Shown here piece by piece: positions 54,072 to 64,000 of a DNA stretch of 64,000 bases. This stretch comes from Drosophila pseudoobscura (taxonomy: Eukaryota > Arthropoda > Insecta > Diptera > Drosophilidae). The stretch's first letter is position 1; the number at the start of each line of letters is the position of its first letter. A program made the translations under genes and the position numbers. The stretch is taken from assembly GCF_009870125.1 (NCBI RefSeq), contig NC_046683.1:22515001-22579000 (forward strand). The letters are read 5' to 3'. The notes below the pieces were generated by a model. The model searched no databases. It saw only the letters and a list, made by a program, of their open reading frames with translations, and was not told where the DNA came from.

Positions 54072-55287
54072 CTGGCATAATGTAAAACAAAATCATATTT
54101 TCAATGTCATGATAGGTTATGTGTAAGTAAATTTTTCCGTAAGTGAAAAGATGTGAGCCGCTGACACTACGTAGGTTTGATGGTAAAAGAGTGTATTTTT
54201 TGATGTTTTGGAATCGTAATGTTGAAGCTCTCACAATATTAACGGCGCTGCCCGTGTCGAACATAGCGGAAAGAATATTTTTATAAGTTTTGCGTTTTGG
54301 ATCAGTGTAAAAATATACTCCTACCTGGTCAAATATCGGAACAAATGGGTATTCGTCGCTGTCTTCATCTCTGGGAGTTTTCGGTTCCATTGCTGATTTG
54401 GTGTACTTTTGCTCCGGACACGTCTTTATAGTGTGGCTGAGAGAGCCGCAACGGAAGCAGGACCCCTTCGCACGTTTGGGAGCCTTGCAATCTGAAGCGT
54501 AGTGTCCAAACAACGAACAATTGTAGCATCGCATCTCACCATTCGATGTTAATGAAGATTGAGCTGAAGCTGAAGTTGAAGCTGAAGAGATAGTCGATGA
54601 GTTCCACTTTGGTTTGTTTTTTGCTCTTAAGTCTGCATATCGATGAGATAATTCCTTAAGCTCATTGAAGGTCTTCGCTCCATACAGCAAGGCAATGGCT
54701 GGCGACGTGTCACGGAAACCGTCGATGATAAAGTGGACTGCTTCAATCTCACATACACTTGCACGCAACGCCAACTCTTGCATCTGCAAAATGTACCCCA
54801 TAACGGATGTTTTTGCCGGAATGTAGAAAGTTTTCTGAAGTTGCATCACTAATTCGGTTGTCGAACATGCCTTGTCAAATGTTTTCAGAAAGTTGGTTTT
54901 AAATTGATCATAATTTTCTGAAGTGTCAAGCCGCATAAATGTGTCTGCCTCTGAATTTGGTGCCATTAATAAGCGTGCGCATCGTAGCTTGTAGGCGTCA
55001 CTTTCATCAACAGCAGAACAAGCACGCTCTAATTTCATAATCCACAATCCAGCGTCTTGGTCCCTCGGATTCGAGAATGGGACCATTGTACGGATCACTT
55101 CTTTGACGCTGCTGCTCTCCGCCATTAGTTTTGTGAGCAAAGCCCTTTTTTGTAATATTCTAATGGCGGCATCTAACTCTTCTTCTTCTGGTATGCGTGC
55201 CTTGCCGACCACCGGCGTCAGCGTGTCGGCGTCGTTTTCCAAATTAGGGTCGGCCGGAATGTCAGGGTCGTTGTCGGCTGAATCATT
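54034..55287 (-). pseudogene. Element C Gag - protease
   Basis: It is open from the LTR junction to 54034, with no start codon because the 5' end is deleted. It has a Gag core (LMQLQKTFYIPAKTSVMGYI), two zinc knuckles (CYNCSLFGHYASDC, CFRCGSLSHTIKTC) and a protease motif (AMFDTGSAVNIV). The frame shifts at about 54065 in the middle of the protease. Confidence 0.82.
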
Positions 55288-55331
55288 ATATGGGGTTGCC
55301 TTAGGGCTAATATGGTGTTGCCTTACAAATT

Positions 55332-55615
55332 GTTATTAGGATAGTATTTCATGATATCTACCAAAAAATAGATCCAAAAGAGGACTTATAAATGGCCTCA
55401 GAAGCGTTATCAAAGTTGTCACAGGCAACCTAGATGCCAAAGACCAAGAAACTTTTACAAACGAATTTAACGAAATAAAATAAAACGAAAAAAAAAATAT
55501 TAAAAAACATTAATCAACAAAATATTATAAATAACGAAATAACGATTAGATTTAAGAATATAAACAATCATATTAACAAGGAACAAGAAAATATAAATGT
55601 ATTTATAAGAAACTA
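55332..55615 (+). pseudogene. Element A' env, middle piece
   Basis: It encodes KIDPKRG followed by LINGLRSVIKVVTGN, the cleavage-site region of gypsy-group Env. Stops follow at about 55480. It mirrors 28922-29200 and ends at the LINE target duplication ATAAGAAACTA. Confidence 0.7.
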
Positions 55616-56127
55616 TCTGGTCTGATGAGCTTGTGAGGTAGCTCAAAGGGGGCCTAGCTGAGGCCACCGGACGGGTCGCGGGTTGCGGATAGCGAACGGC
55701 CTACCTCGGTAGGTCAGCTGCGAATAAGCGGGCATCCCTCACGGGAGAGTACCGAAATAAGCAGTCCCGGACAGCCAGCGGGTGTTCGCGAAGCAGCAAC
55801 ACTGACGATGCGCTTGTGGTGCCGCCTCAATAAGTAGCTCACACACTCCCATCCATACACAATACCTACCCACATCCCAACCCCCACATCCACCTCACAC
55901 CGGGCCGGACTAAGTGTGTTACTCGACCCGTGCCGAGAGTCAGCCTGGCTGGGGGCCCGGTATAAAAAATAGCCCAGTCTCTAACGGAGGGCTCAGGGAC
56001 TTGGCAGCCCCCTGTTCTAATGATGCCTTACCCGGGAAACGTGGATCTCTGCCCGGGCTGACCTTTCCCTTTCTCTGCATCTCGTGGGAACAAGATGTAT
56101 AACAATAAAAACAAAACCAACAAAAAA
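55616..56127 (+). other. LINE 5'UTR
   Basis: This is a GC-richer, non-coding leader. It starts TCTGGTCTGATGAGC and ends in an A-rich stretch at the DINE-1 insertion. LINE internal promoters lie in such leaders; no specific motif was identified. Confidence 0.7.
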
Positions 56128-57262
56128 ACGAGGGGGAACGTTGTGAGTTGCTGCGGACACCGCAACTCTACGGTTATACCCGATACTAAGTCAGTATGGC
56201 TCTCCTCCGGCAGACGCCGCTAATATTTAACGACACGACAAAGAGTGCGTGCGAGAGAGACAGAAAATTAGTCTGAGCGTGACGTTGGGCGCTGCGTAGC
56301 CACTGAAAATTGATTTGTTCCTTATGGCTATAAAAATGAGTGCGATCTGATCTGATCCAGATTCAGCAATCTGATAGATATGGTCATTATCTATGATTCT
56401 GCGTTTTTAGTTTTCTCAAATCTGCAATATTGTGGATGCAACAGATTTTCGTCCTTTGTGGGGGCGGATGGGGGTGGGGCGAAATTCTGAGATATACGTT
56501 TTATAGTGACATCTTAAAGGAGTGTGTGTACCAAATTTGGTTACTCTAGCCTTAATAGTCTCTGAGATTTGTGGTTGCCTCAGATTTTCGTCCTTTGCGG
56601 GGGCGGAAGGGGGTGTGGCGAAATTTGGACAGGAAACGGTCAAGGTCCGATATCACAGGAGTGTGGATACCAAATTTGGTTGCTCTAGCTCTTATGGGTT
56701 CTCAGATCCTTGAACTCATATTTTGCAATTGGCAAAACCGACCATGAAACCTGTGTGTTAGAGTGAGACAGAGCGAGAAAGAGTGAAATTGTTTTCGTGA
56801 TTCTGGCTATAATAATTATACGATCTGGTTCAGATTTTGCACTCTGTAAGATATAGTCATCTTCTACGATTCTGCGTTTTTAGTTTTCTCGTATCTTTAA
56901 AATTGTGGATGCCACAGATTTTCGCCCTTTGTGGGGGCGGAAGTGGGCGGGGCAAAGTTTTTAAATATTTTTGTAGCAGTGACATATCACAGAAGTCTGG
57001 ATCCAAAACATCGTTGCTCTAGCTCTTATAGTCTTTGAGCATTAGGCGCTGAAGGGGACGGACAGACGGACAGACGGACGGACGGACAGACGGACAGACG
57101 GACGGACGGACAGACAGACAGGGCTCAATCGACTCGGCTATCGATGCTGATCAAGAATATATATACTTTATAGGGTCGGAAACGATTCCTTCTGGACGTT
57201 ACACACATCCACTTTCACCACAAATCTAATATACCCCAATACTCATTTTGAGTATCGGGTAT
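56128..57262 (-). mobile_element. DINE-1-type element nested in the LINE leader
   Basis: It is complete, with the 3' end and hairpin at 56128-56175, a longer than usual (GTCY)n tract at 57055-57120 and the 5' palindrome at 57229-57262. It lies in the LINE just before the ORF1 start, with A on one side and no obvious target duplication, as expected for Helentron relatives. Confidence 0.88.
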
Positions 57263-57287
57263 AACAAATGAGTGCGGCGCTCCCCAA

Positions 57288-58577
57288 ATGCCAACTGTGA
57301 GCAATCCCAAGCTCGGAAAGGCAGCGGCCCAAAGGCCTGGCCCAACCGGCTTTATAGTGGGGAATACCTACAAGGTGGAAGGTGCCTGTGCGAACCCGAG
57401 GGGGTCCCATCCCGAATCCGGTGTGGGTGGCAAGGTAACTCCCGAAGCTGACACCTTGGAAGGGAAGCTAAGCAATATTGCGGCTGCCCGACCTTCTGGT
57501 AAAGCGGAGGGGGTTGACTTGCCGTCGACAAGTGCCCAAGCCAGACGATACTCATATGCCGAAAAGAGGAGTGCAGGGCACATACTCCGTCGGCAACACG
57601 ACAGCAGTGAAGCCAGCCCATCAGCCGAATGGCTGAAGAAGGTGGAATGGGCTTCGGCCGTACTTCCGGAGTTCACCTTAGAACAGAAAAAGGTGGCTCC
57701 CCAAGCCAAGAGGCAGCGCTCGCAGGAGACACCGGGACCGGTAGCAAAGCGCTCCAGAGTGCTGCCAAATGTCTCCTTTGCGCAGATTGCCAAGGAGAGG
57801 ACGCTAATTGGTGTCCTCGACAAAGGCAGCGCAGAGGGGAGAATCCCAAGGAGTCAGTGGAAGTGGGTGGAAGCGGCATTGGCCGACCGCTGCTTCGAAC
57901 TCCTCGACAAAGACCCTGGACCTCCGCCAGTCTGCAAGGACATGGGGTGGTTCCAGGGCAATGTAAAGATAATTGCCTGCGAAGACGAGCGCTCTGTGAA
58001 GCTGTACAAAGCGGCGGTAGCGCAGGTCGGCGAGGTTTATGCTGGGGCGAAACTCGTCGCAGTCGACTGGAGCGAGGTGCCCAGCAGACCGAGGGCCAGA
58101 ATTTGGGTGCCGGCTACCTTTAAGGAGCCAGAACGCATCCTCAAGATGTTGCAGAGATGCAACCCAGGACTACCAACCTCCGATTGGAAGGTAGCCAAAG
58201 TTGAGACGACACAAGGGCCGACTAACCAGGCAGTTCTCGTTCTCAATAAAGAGTCGCTGGCCCCGATAGAGGCAGCAAAAGGAGAGCTAAACTTCGGCTT
58301 CAGCTCGGTCACCATCAAGGTGTACAAATCGGACGCGGCGGCCGCGGCGCTTCCTGTCGTCAACCCAGACGTGCAGGATGTCGTTGCGGAGATCGAAGCG
58401 CCTGACGACGAGCTGGAGCCAGACCAGGAAGGCTTCTCCTCAGATACAGAACTGATGCGAGACTTCGAGTCAATGTGCCGAGAGAGAGTCTCAGATGACT
58501 CGGACGCGGACATCACGGTGGTGGAGAATCTTGAAGATGGTCCTAAGGATCCTTCAAATAAATCTCCACCACTGTAA
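57288..58577 (+). CDS. LINE ORF1 protein (Gag-like)
   Basis: 429 aa, open. It has a low-complexity basic N-terminus, a basic RRQHDSS and KRSRVLPNVSFAQIAKE segment near the middle, and a folded-looking central domain (about residues 185-350, with GWFQGNVKIIACEDE and WVPATFKEPERIL). That domain is the type annotated as DUF4780 in fly LINE ORF1 proteins. The C-terminal tail is acidic. No CCHC knuckle is seen. ORF1 probably packages LINE RNA. An ATG at 57268 is in a short closed frame, so 57288 is preferred. ORF1 and ORF2 overlap by about 40 bp. Confidence 0.82.
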   Translation: MPTVSNPKLGKAAAQRPGPTGFIVGNTYKVEGACANPRGSHPESGVGGKVTPEADTLEGKLSNIAAARPSGKAEGVDLPSTSAQARRYSYAEKRSAGHILRRQHDSSEASPSAEWLKKVEWASAVLPEFTLEQKKVAPQAKRQRSQETPGPVAKRSRVLPNVSFAQIAKERTLIGVLDKGSAEGRIPRSQWKWVEAALADRCFELLDKDPGPPPVCKDMGWFQGNVKIIACEDERSVKLYKAAVAQVGEVYAGAKLVAVDWSEVPSRPRARIWVPATFKEPERILKMLQRCNPGLPTSDWKVAKVETTQGPTNQAVLVLNKESLAPIEAAKGELNFGFSSVTIKVYKSDAAAAALPVVNPDVQDVVAEIEAPDDELEPDQEGFSSDTELMRDFESMCRERVSDDSDADITVVENLEDGPKDPSNKSPPL

Positions 58578-61500
58578 AGCAGCATCGGCTGCTCTCATAC
58601 TCCGCCTAGACGCAAGCGGAGCCGACGTAGTCCTTATCCATGAGCCTTGGGTGGTAGGAGGCAAGGTCTGTGGATTGGGGACGAGGGAATACAAGATCAT
58701 TGTATCCCAAAATGAAGGTAAAATCCGTACCTGCATACTTGCTAGAAAGCACCTAAATATCTTTCTGCTCCACAATTATAGCGATGGAGATAACACGGCG
58801 GCAAGCCTAGAACTAAGAGGTCATCATCTCAGGCTGGTGGCATCCTATATGGCCCACGAGGAGGATGATCCTCCGAACGACCTTGTTCGCAAAATAGCTA
58901 GCGACAGCGAAAGGACGGACAAAGACCTACTTATAGGTTGCGATGCCAACGCCCACCACACCCAATGGGGGAGTACGGACACGAATGTAAGGGGTGAGTC
59001 ACTGTTCAGCTTCATCCTGAACTCAAATTTATTCATATGCAATCGGGGTAATGACCCCACATTGATAATTAAAAATCGGCAGGAGGTCATTGACCTCACG
59101 CTAGTGTCAAGCAAACCGTTGGACACAATCAAGAGCTGGAGAGTCCTAGGAGACCACTCCTTCTCGGACCACAGGTATAACGATATTATCCTTCGATATT
59201 CCCAAACCAACCGACTATATCAACCCCAGAAAAGCCAACTGGGAAAAATATAGCACAACGCTGGAGGAGCTACTCCCTCCTAACGCCCCTAACTGCCCGA
59301 ACACTGAAGACAACCTAAACCGTCTTGTGTACAGGTTTACGGATGCGTGCAACAAAGCCTTCAAGGCAGCATGTCCTTCTACCAGACCAAGGGGAAAAAA
59401 GAAACCCCCCTGGTGGTCCAAGCAACTAGACACCCTTCGTAGAACTTGCAGGACTCTATTCAACAGAGCCACAAGAACTAAGGAGGATACTCACTGGGCA
59501 GACTATAAAACCAGTCTAGCACTATACAAAAAGGAAACGAGGAAGGCTAAAAGAGCCTCCTGGCAAAAATTTTGCTCCGAAATCGAGGAAACCTCGGAGG
59601 CCGCAAGACTCCGGAAAGTTCTCTCAAAAACCACCCCCTCGGTAGGGTACCTCAAAAAGAATGATGGCACGTGGACCAACTCTAGTGAGGAGTCCCTGCA
59701 CATTTTGCTCGACACGCACTTCCCCGGATGCACATCCACCGAGCCGTCACACCTCCCAAGAGAGGGATCGGTAGTATCGATGGACCATATTCTTACAAAA
59801 CGGAACATAAGTTGGGCAGTAAACAGCTTCAACCCGTTTAAATCGCCAGGCCCGGACCAGGTAATCCCGGCCCAGCTTCAGAGGGCCGGGGAGACGGCCA
59901 TCAACTGGCTACATAGTATCTTCAGGAAGATACTGGCGGTATGTACAATACCGCAAGCGTGGCTTAAGGCTAGGATAGTTTTCATCCCTAAAGCAGGCAA
60001 AGCCTCACACTCAACCCCAAAAGACTTTAGACCAATCAGTTTATCGTCTTTCCTACTCAAAACCTTTGAGAGACTTATCGGGCTACAATTACGTACTACC
60101 ATAAGTCCCCAGCTGTACTCAAGTGCGCAGCATGCCTACCGGAAAGGAAAATCCACAGAAACGGCACTTCACGAAGTGATCTCGAGTGTAGAAAAATCCC
60201 TGCATCTCAAAGAATACTCACTAATAGCTTTTCTCGATATCGAGGGAGCCTTCAATAACGTCACACCGGGCGCCATTACAGAAGCCCTGACCGACCTGGG
60301 GGTGGACCGTCACTTGGTGATGCTCATTGATCAATTGCTCATACGCAGGACGGTGACATCATCGATGGGATCGTCCACCCAGTCAAGGTATGTCAACAGA
60401 GGAACCCCGCAAGGGGGAGTTCTGTCTCCTCTTCTATGGAACATTGCAGTCAATAAGATTATTTGCGACCTGGAAGAGGGGGGCTGTAAAGTAGTGGCAT
60501 ACGCGGATGACGTTGCAATTATCTTTGCGGGGAAATACCCCCAAACACTATGCGACCTAATGACTGCAAAGCTTGCTCGATTGTCCCAATGGACAGAATC
60601 GCGCGGATTGGGACTAAATCCCTCGAAAACGGAACTCGTGTTATTCACAAAAAAATACAAGGTCCCGCCCCTCAACCCCCCAACACTAAACGGATACAGG
60701 CTCTCCTTCAGCGACAGTGCCAGTTACTTAGGGTTGGTAATTGACAAAAAGCTTAGCTGGAACCTGAATGTCAAGGATAGAGTGAGGAAGGCAACGACAG
60801 CACTCTATACCTGCAAAAAAGCTATCGGCCTAAAGTGGGGCATGAAGCATAGTCCGATGGATATATCTGGCAATAGTCAGACCTATAATACTCTACGGAG
60901 TTACTGTCTGGTGGCCTGCCCTAGCGAAAAGGACAATAACCAATCAGCTGGGCAAGGTTCAGCGAACAGCCGCCCTCTGCATCAGTGGAGCTCTTCGAAC
61001 TACACCAAATGATGCGCTAAACGCCATGTTATGCCTTCAGAGCCTTGACTTTGCAGGAAAGGAGCGGGCAGAAATGGCAGCAATACGTCTTAGGGACTCT
61101 GAACAATGGGTACCCCAGAACATAGGTCACTCATCTATACTAAACAAAAACAACAAGGTCCCAGCAAGAACGGACTATCAAGTTCCAATGGAGCACACGG
61201 AGACTCCATTCAGCATAATCATCCCTCATAGAGACGATTGGCTCGAGGGACCCCCCGGCCCAGACGGGGCCATAAGCATCTTCACGGATGGCTCAAAACT
61301 GGACGGCAGGGTTGGAGGAGGAATCTACTCTGAACAACTTAACATAAGGCAATCTTTCAGGCTTCCGGATCACTGTAGCGTCTTCCAAGCGGAAGTTACA
61401 GCAATCAGGGAGGCTCTGTACTGCCTTCATACGGTTACCACCACGGCAACCAATCTAAACATCTACAGCGACAGCCAAGCTGCGATCAGATCACTTAACG

Positions 61501-62117
61501 CGATCTCCTCGAACTCGGCTACTGTGGCGAAGTGCCGCAGATCTCTTCACGAGATGGCTCAGCAATTTGCTATCAGCATTATATGGGTCCCGGGTCACCG
61601 GGATATCGAGGGCAACTGCATAGCGGACGAGCTGGCCAGATCTGTCACTACAACCCCCCTTCTCCAAGATAAGGAGGATATTTGTATGCCTATGGCCACC
61701 TGCAAGCTCATCATAAAAGAGCAGTACACGCTACTGATAGACAACAAGTGGCAAACAGGGCCACGTTGTCGCACAGCTCGGCAAACATGGCCGACCATAG
61801 ATAAGAAGCGCACCTCAGAGCTCTGCAAACTAGGCAGGGAAAGGTGCAGCGCAGTCATACGTTCCCTCACAGGACACTGGCTAGTAGGCACCCACGCAAA
61901 CAGGCTGGGTGCCCCATACAATGATTTCTGCCGCAGCTGCAGAGACGAGGACGAGGAGGAAACAGTGGAACACCTGTTCTGTTCCTGTCCAGCTCTCAGC
62001 AGAAGGAGGCTGCATCACTTGGGCTTTGCCTTTCTGAACGACATCTCGGAGATGTCCACGCTATGTCCCAGAAAGATCGTAAACTTTATAAGGGCATCTG
62101 GATGGGACAACTGTTGA
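58537..62117 (+). pseudogene. LINE ORF2: endonuclease - RT - RNase H, frameshifted
   Basis: The start is ATG 58537 (MVLRILQINLHHCK). The AP endonuclease runs to about 59200, with LIHEPW, GCDANAHHTQWG and the terminal SDHRY. The frame shifts at about 59175-59215. RT is open to about 60890, with KPPWWSKQL, FLDIEGAFNNV, GTPQGGVLSPLLWN and the catalytic YADDVAIIF near 60500. A second shift follows at about 60880-60900. The last part (61026-62117) has RNase H (IFTDGSKLDGRVGGG, YSDSQAAIRSL, VPGHRDIEGN) and a terminal CRSCRDED...CSCP finger. Two small indels are the only damage seen, so the copy is young but probably dead. Confidence 0.88.
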
Positions 62118-62230
62118 CATGAAGTCTCATATGCAGGGAGGGAATGATCCCAAACGGTATCACAACGGGCCGAAACCGGCCTATGTGTGCTGGGCTCCGA
62201 GCGAGCTTGGCGGCCGTCTCTACCTAACCT
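62118..62230 (+). other. LINE 3'UTR and tail
   Basis: A short 3' end finishing CTCTACCTAACCT next to the target duplication. As in the fragment at 31853, the tail is made of ACCTA-like units rather than poly(A). Confidence 0.75.
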
Positions 62231-62241
62231 ATAAGAAACTA

Positions 62242-62639
62242 CAAAAACAATATTTTTAAAACATTAAATGACGAACACAACGAAATATACCTTTTACAAT
62301 ATATTTCGAGAATTAACTTCAATATAGACGTCCTGTATAATCATGTGAACAAAATAGCCGAAAGCATATTGTTAACCAAATTAGGAATAATATTCAAATT
62401 CATACTTACCGATAAATAAACAAAAATTATCCAGGACATATTGAAAGAACAAAATATAATTGTAAACTCTGAAGAACACCTGCATCGACTATTGACCCTA
62501 GAAACAGAAATTAACAATAAAACTGTATTCTTTAAAATTAAAATTCCAATATTTGACAAAAATATTTACAAATTCCTACACATTGTTCCATTACCGATAA
62601 ATAAATCTATGTTATTAATCTTATCTAACTATATATATA
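62242..62639 (+). pseudogene. Element A' env, C-terminal piece (truncated)
   Basis: It matches the minus-strand env of element A (about 23669-23270). A frame at 62441-62636 shares the EEHLHRLLTLETEINNKTVF segment with it. It is cut off at CTAACTATAT by the element B LTR fragment. Confidence 0.75.
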
Positions 62640-63116
62640 TAGTGACATATCCATAATTCCCCACATCCCATACACATTATGTTTATGTACAATTCATCCA
62701 CCCCATCCACACAAGTAACAGGACCCCACTCAAGAATCAATAACTGTTTCTTCCCATACTCCAAGCTAGGGCCCCCCATAATATAAACAATGGACCACAT
62801 TGTTTCAGCAACATTAGAATCACGCCACTCTCGAGAAATCGATTCTTTAGAATCACGCCACTCATGAGGACCAATCAAAGCTAGACATAAAACCAAGGAG
62901 TATCACATTCCTAGCTCCGTCATGTAATGCAACACCGATCGCCAGCAGTGGATGCCTTTCATCAAAGCCGACGCATCCCCAAATATCGATCCAGGCACGT
63001 ACGCCACCGACACGAAGATGCAGCCGAGGAAAGCAACGCCCGAAGCCAGAGTCGGGAGTTCCAAGAGAAGGGCTCATGGAAACTAGCCAGCAGCAGAGAG
63101 ATCAGTTCCGTTTGAG
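62640..63116 (+). repeat. Truncated LTR of an element B relative
   Basis: It starts with the LTR 5' end AGTGACATATCC after a TATATA target and runs 477 bp, corresponding to 34243 down to 33767. It stops inside the LTR at CCGTTTGAGAC. It is in the opposite orientation to element B. It could be the start of another B insertion that was later cut, or part of the junction that ended the right palindrome arm. Confidence 0.88.
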
Positions 63117-64000
63117 ACATGTAACGTATCACCTACGCACGTCTGTGTATATAAATCCTGCCAGGCTAGCTGTTGTTCAGCGAAGGGGAGCACACGCTTT
63201 GGGTTTCCGGCCTCTGCTCGTCGGCTATTGGAGTGATGTTCTTGCCCCTCCTCCTGCTGGTGGCCTATACGCATTATACCGCGAATGAAGTAGCGTGTCA
63301 CGACGAAAATGCTTAACCGGGAGACACTGTTTATCCCTAGATAGAATTGTGGATTTGTGCTGGAAAGGTATCTCAACTCCGCCTCTGGTGTTGTCGAGGT
63401 CGTGTCGCCCGCCCTACCATGGCCATTCCAAACCGTTCGATTTAATGACGGAATGGCCCCTTTGTCCGGGACGTCCTACATGGGGAATTTGCCAGCGAAA
63501 GCAAAACGGTAGATTAATACATTATAAAGTTTATTCACTTACTGGCTAAAACACTAATATTACCCGCAAATACCATAATATAATTCCCCACATTAAAAGA
63601 GTAGCTAAATGAAAATATATGTGTAAAATTCCTACAAATACTTGGCTATGTGTAATACAAACGATATACTAAATAAGTCCGAAATGGACAAACTAACTTG
63701 CTTGCTGACTCCGTAATGTTCAGAAGCCAATTCGAGTGGGCACTTCTCCCTCCCGCTCACCGACCGGCCCTAATTCCCTTGTTTCAAGTTGTACTTTATT
63801 AATAACAAAATTTAAGTCCACTCATACCTTTTCTCCAGTTTATGGCTCCATCGGCGAAAGCGCTTTCCTCGATGAATACCTAAAGCTGCTGTGGTGGAAG
63901 AACACTCAAAATGGCACAAGGTAGGGGGAAATCATATTTGCAGATCGGCGAGAGTCACGAGAAGCCACTACCGGAATCAAATCTAATTCTCTCCTAAATA
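63117..64000. other. Unassigned end of window
   Basis: Short frames only, none with recognisable domains. A TATATAAAT word lies near 63148. The composition resembles non-coding or LTR-like DNA, but I could not match it to anything else in the window. Confidence 0.4.

Larger units (their letters stand above)
50564..55327 (-). mobile_element. Element C: gypsy-type retroelement, 5'-deleted and decayed
   Basis: It is bounded by AATT duplications (50560-50563 and 55328-55331); the mirror arm shows the empty site. The 3' LTR is 50564-50815 (252 bp, TGTGGCG...CTTACA). At the other end only about 40 bp of LTR remain (55288-55327), fused directly to gag, so the rest of the 5' LTR, the primer site and the gag start are gone. 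Gag, protease, RT, RNase H and integrase follow on the minus strand with three or more frame breaks. Family uncertain; mdg3/blastopia-like style. Confidence 0.88.
47347..55615. repeat. Right arm of the giant inverted repeat
   Basis: It mirrors 28917-33475: flank, LTR (47803-48297), leader, DINE-1, integrase and env start. It is interrupted by element C (50564-55327), which is absent from the left arm. Beyond 55615 the match to element A env resumes at 62242 after a LINE insertion and continues to about 62639 (matching left 23669-23270). Confidence 0.92.
55616..62230 (+). mobile_element. Full-length LOA-clade LINE (TRIM/bilbo-like) with a nested DINE-1
   Basis: It is flanked by an 11-bp target duplication ATAAGAAACTA (55605-55615 and 62231-62241). 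The 5'UTR is 55616-56127, a DINE-1 interrupts at 56128-57262, and then come ORF1 (57288-58577), ORF2 (58537-62117 with two frameshifts) and a short 3'UTR ending in ACCTAACCT. LOA elements carry a C-terminal RNase H, as seen here. The element is about 5.5 kb without the DINE-1. Its target is env of element A'. The TRIM (D. miranda) or bilbo (D. subobscura) resemblance is from memory. Confidence 0.9.
47803..62639 (+). mobile_element. Element A': inverted copy of element A with other insertions
   Basis: Plus-strand copy: 5' LTR 47803-48297, leader, DINE-1 (48711-49812), integrase, env. It contains element C (50564-55327) and a LOA-clade LINE (55616-62230). Env ends at about 62639, where a truncated element B LTR begins, so the 3' LTR is missing. 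The CGCG preceding its LTR (47799-47802) is the same flank as on the left, another sign of duplication rather than new insertion. Confidence 0.9.

Noticed and set aside
57352..58585. Long minus-strand frames opposite LINE ORF1
   Set aside because: Antisense shadows of a GC-rich coding region with no signature of their own.
1..64000. A CRISPR array, prokaryotic operon, tRNA or rRNA gene
   Set aside because: I looked for regular spaced repeats, cloverleaf patterns and rRNA cores and saw none; tetranucleotide tracts are DINE-1 cores or simple microsatellites.

Overview
The window is eukaryotic. It looks like transposon-dense, probably heterochromatic or Y-linked DNA of a Drosophila species. The two intact genes are clearly Drosophila (the small heat-shock gene Hsp27 and the SCF subunit gene skpA). 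The commonest repeat is a DINE-1/ISY/SGM-type element with a (GTCY)n core and a 3' hairpin; the style of these copies and of the LOA-clade element suggests the obscura group, but that is inference. About 85-90% of the window is mobile DNA, much of it nested. I saw no tRNA, rRNA, CRISPR or bacterial signal. REGION 1 (1-7254) is a large inverted repeat. A gypsy-type retroelement (protease, RT, RNase H, integrase) lies on the minus strand at 3600-7136, and a mirror copy lies on the plus strand at 113-2647. The arms are nearly identical, share the same stop codons, and share the same junction with a DINE-1. REGION 2 (7137-12850) holds three DINE-1 copies, two unassigned stretches and a broken gypsy gag-protease. 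REGION 3 (12850-18625) is a piece of ordinary gene DNA: Hsp27 (intact reading frame, promoter cut to about 60 bp upstream of its TATA box) facing tail-to-tail a truncated, frameshifted copy of the MARCH8-type ubiquitin ligase gene (CG4080 orthologue). It is flanked by gypsy gag-protease on the left and gypsy RNase H-integrase on the right, both on the plus strand, as if it replaced the middle of one retroelement. REGION 4 (19730-22071) holds skpA with its 5'UTR intron. REGION 5 (22072-63116) is a stack of nested elements around a second, larger inverted repeat. Element A (gypsy/errantivirus type, minus strand, 22072-33015, 4-bp TSD CGCG) contains an RT-less BEL element, a DINE-1 and a LOA-type 3' fragment. 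Its mirror copy A' (plus strand, from 47803) contains the matching DINE-1, a gypsy element C and a full-length LOA-clade LINE, which itself carries a DINE-1. In the short spacer between A and A' sits element B (297/17.6-type errantivirus, 33649-47206), with open gag, pol and env frames interrupted only by a BEL element (36038-42481) with almost identical LTRs, one long open polyprotein and a 5-bp TSD. The nesting gives a relative order: A inserted; a DINE-1 joined it; the block was duplicated in inverted orientation; then B, BEL-1, BEL-2, C and the LINEs inserted. The 63117-64000 end is unassigned.
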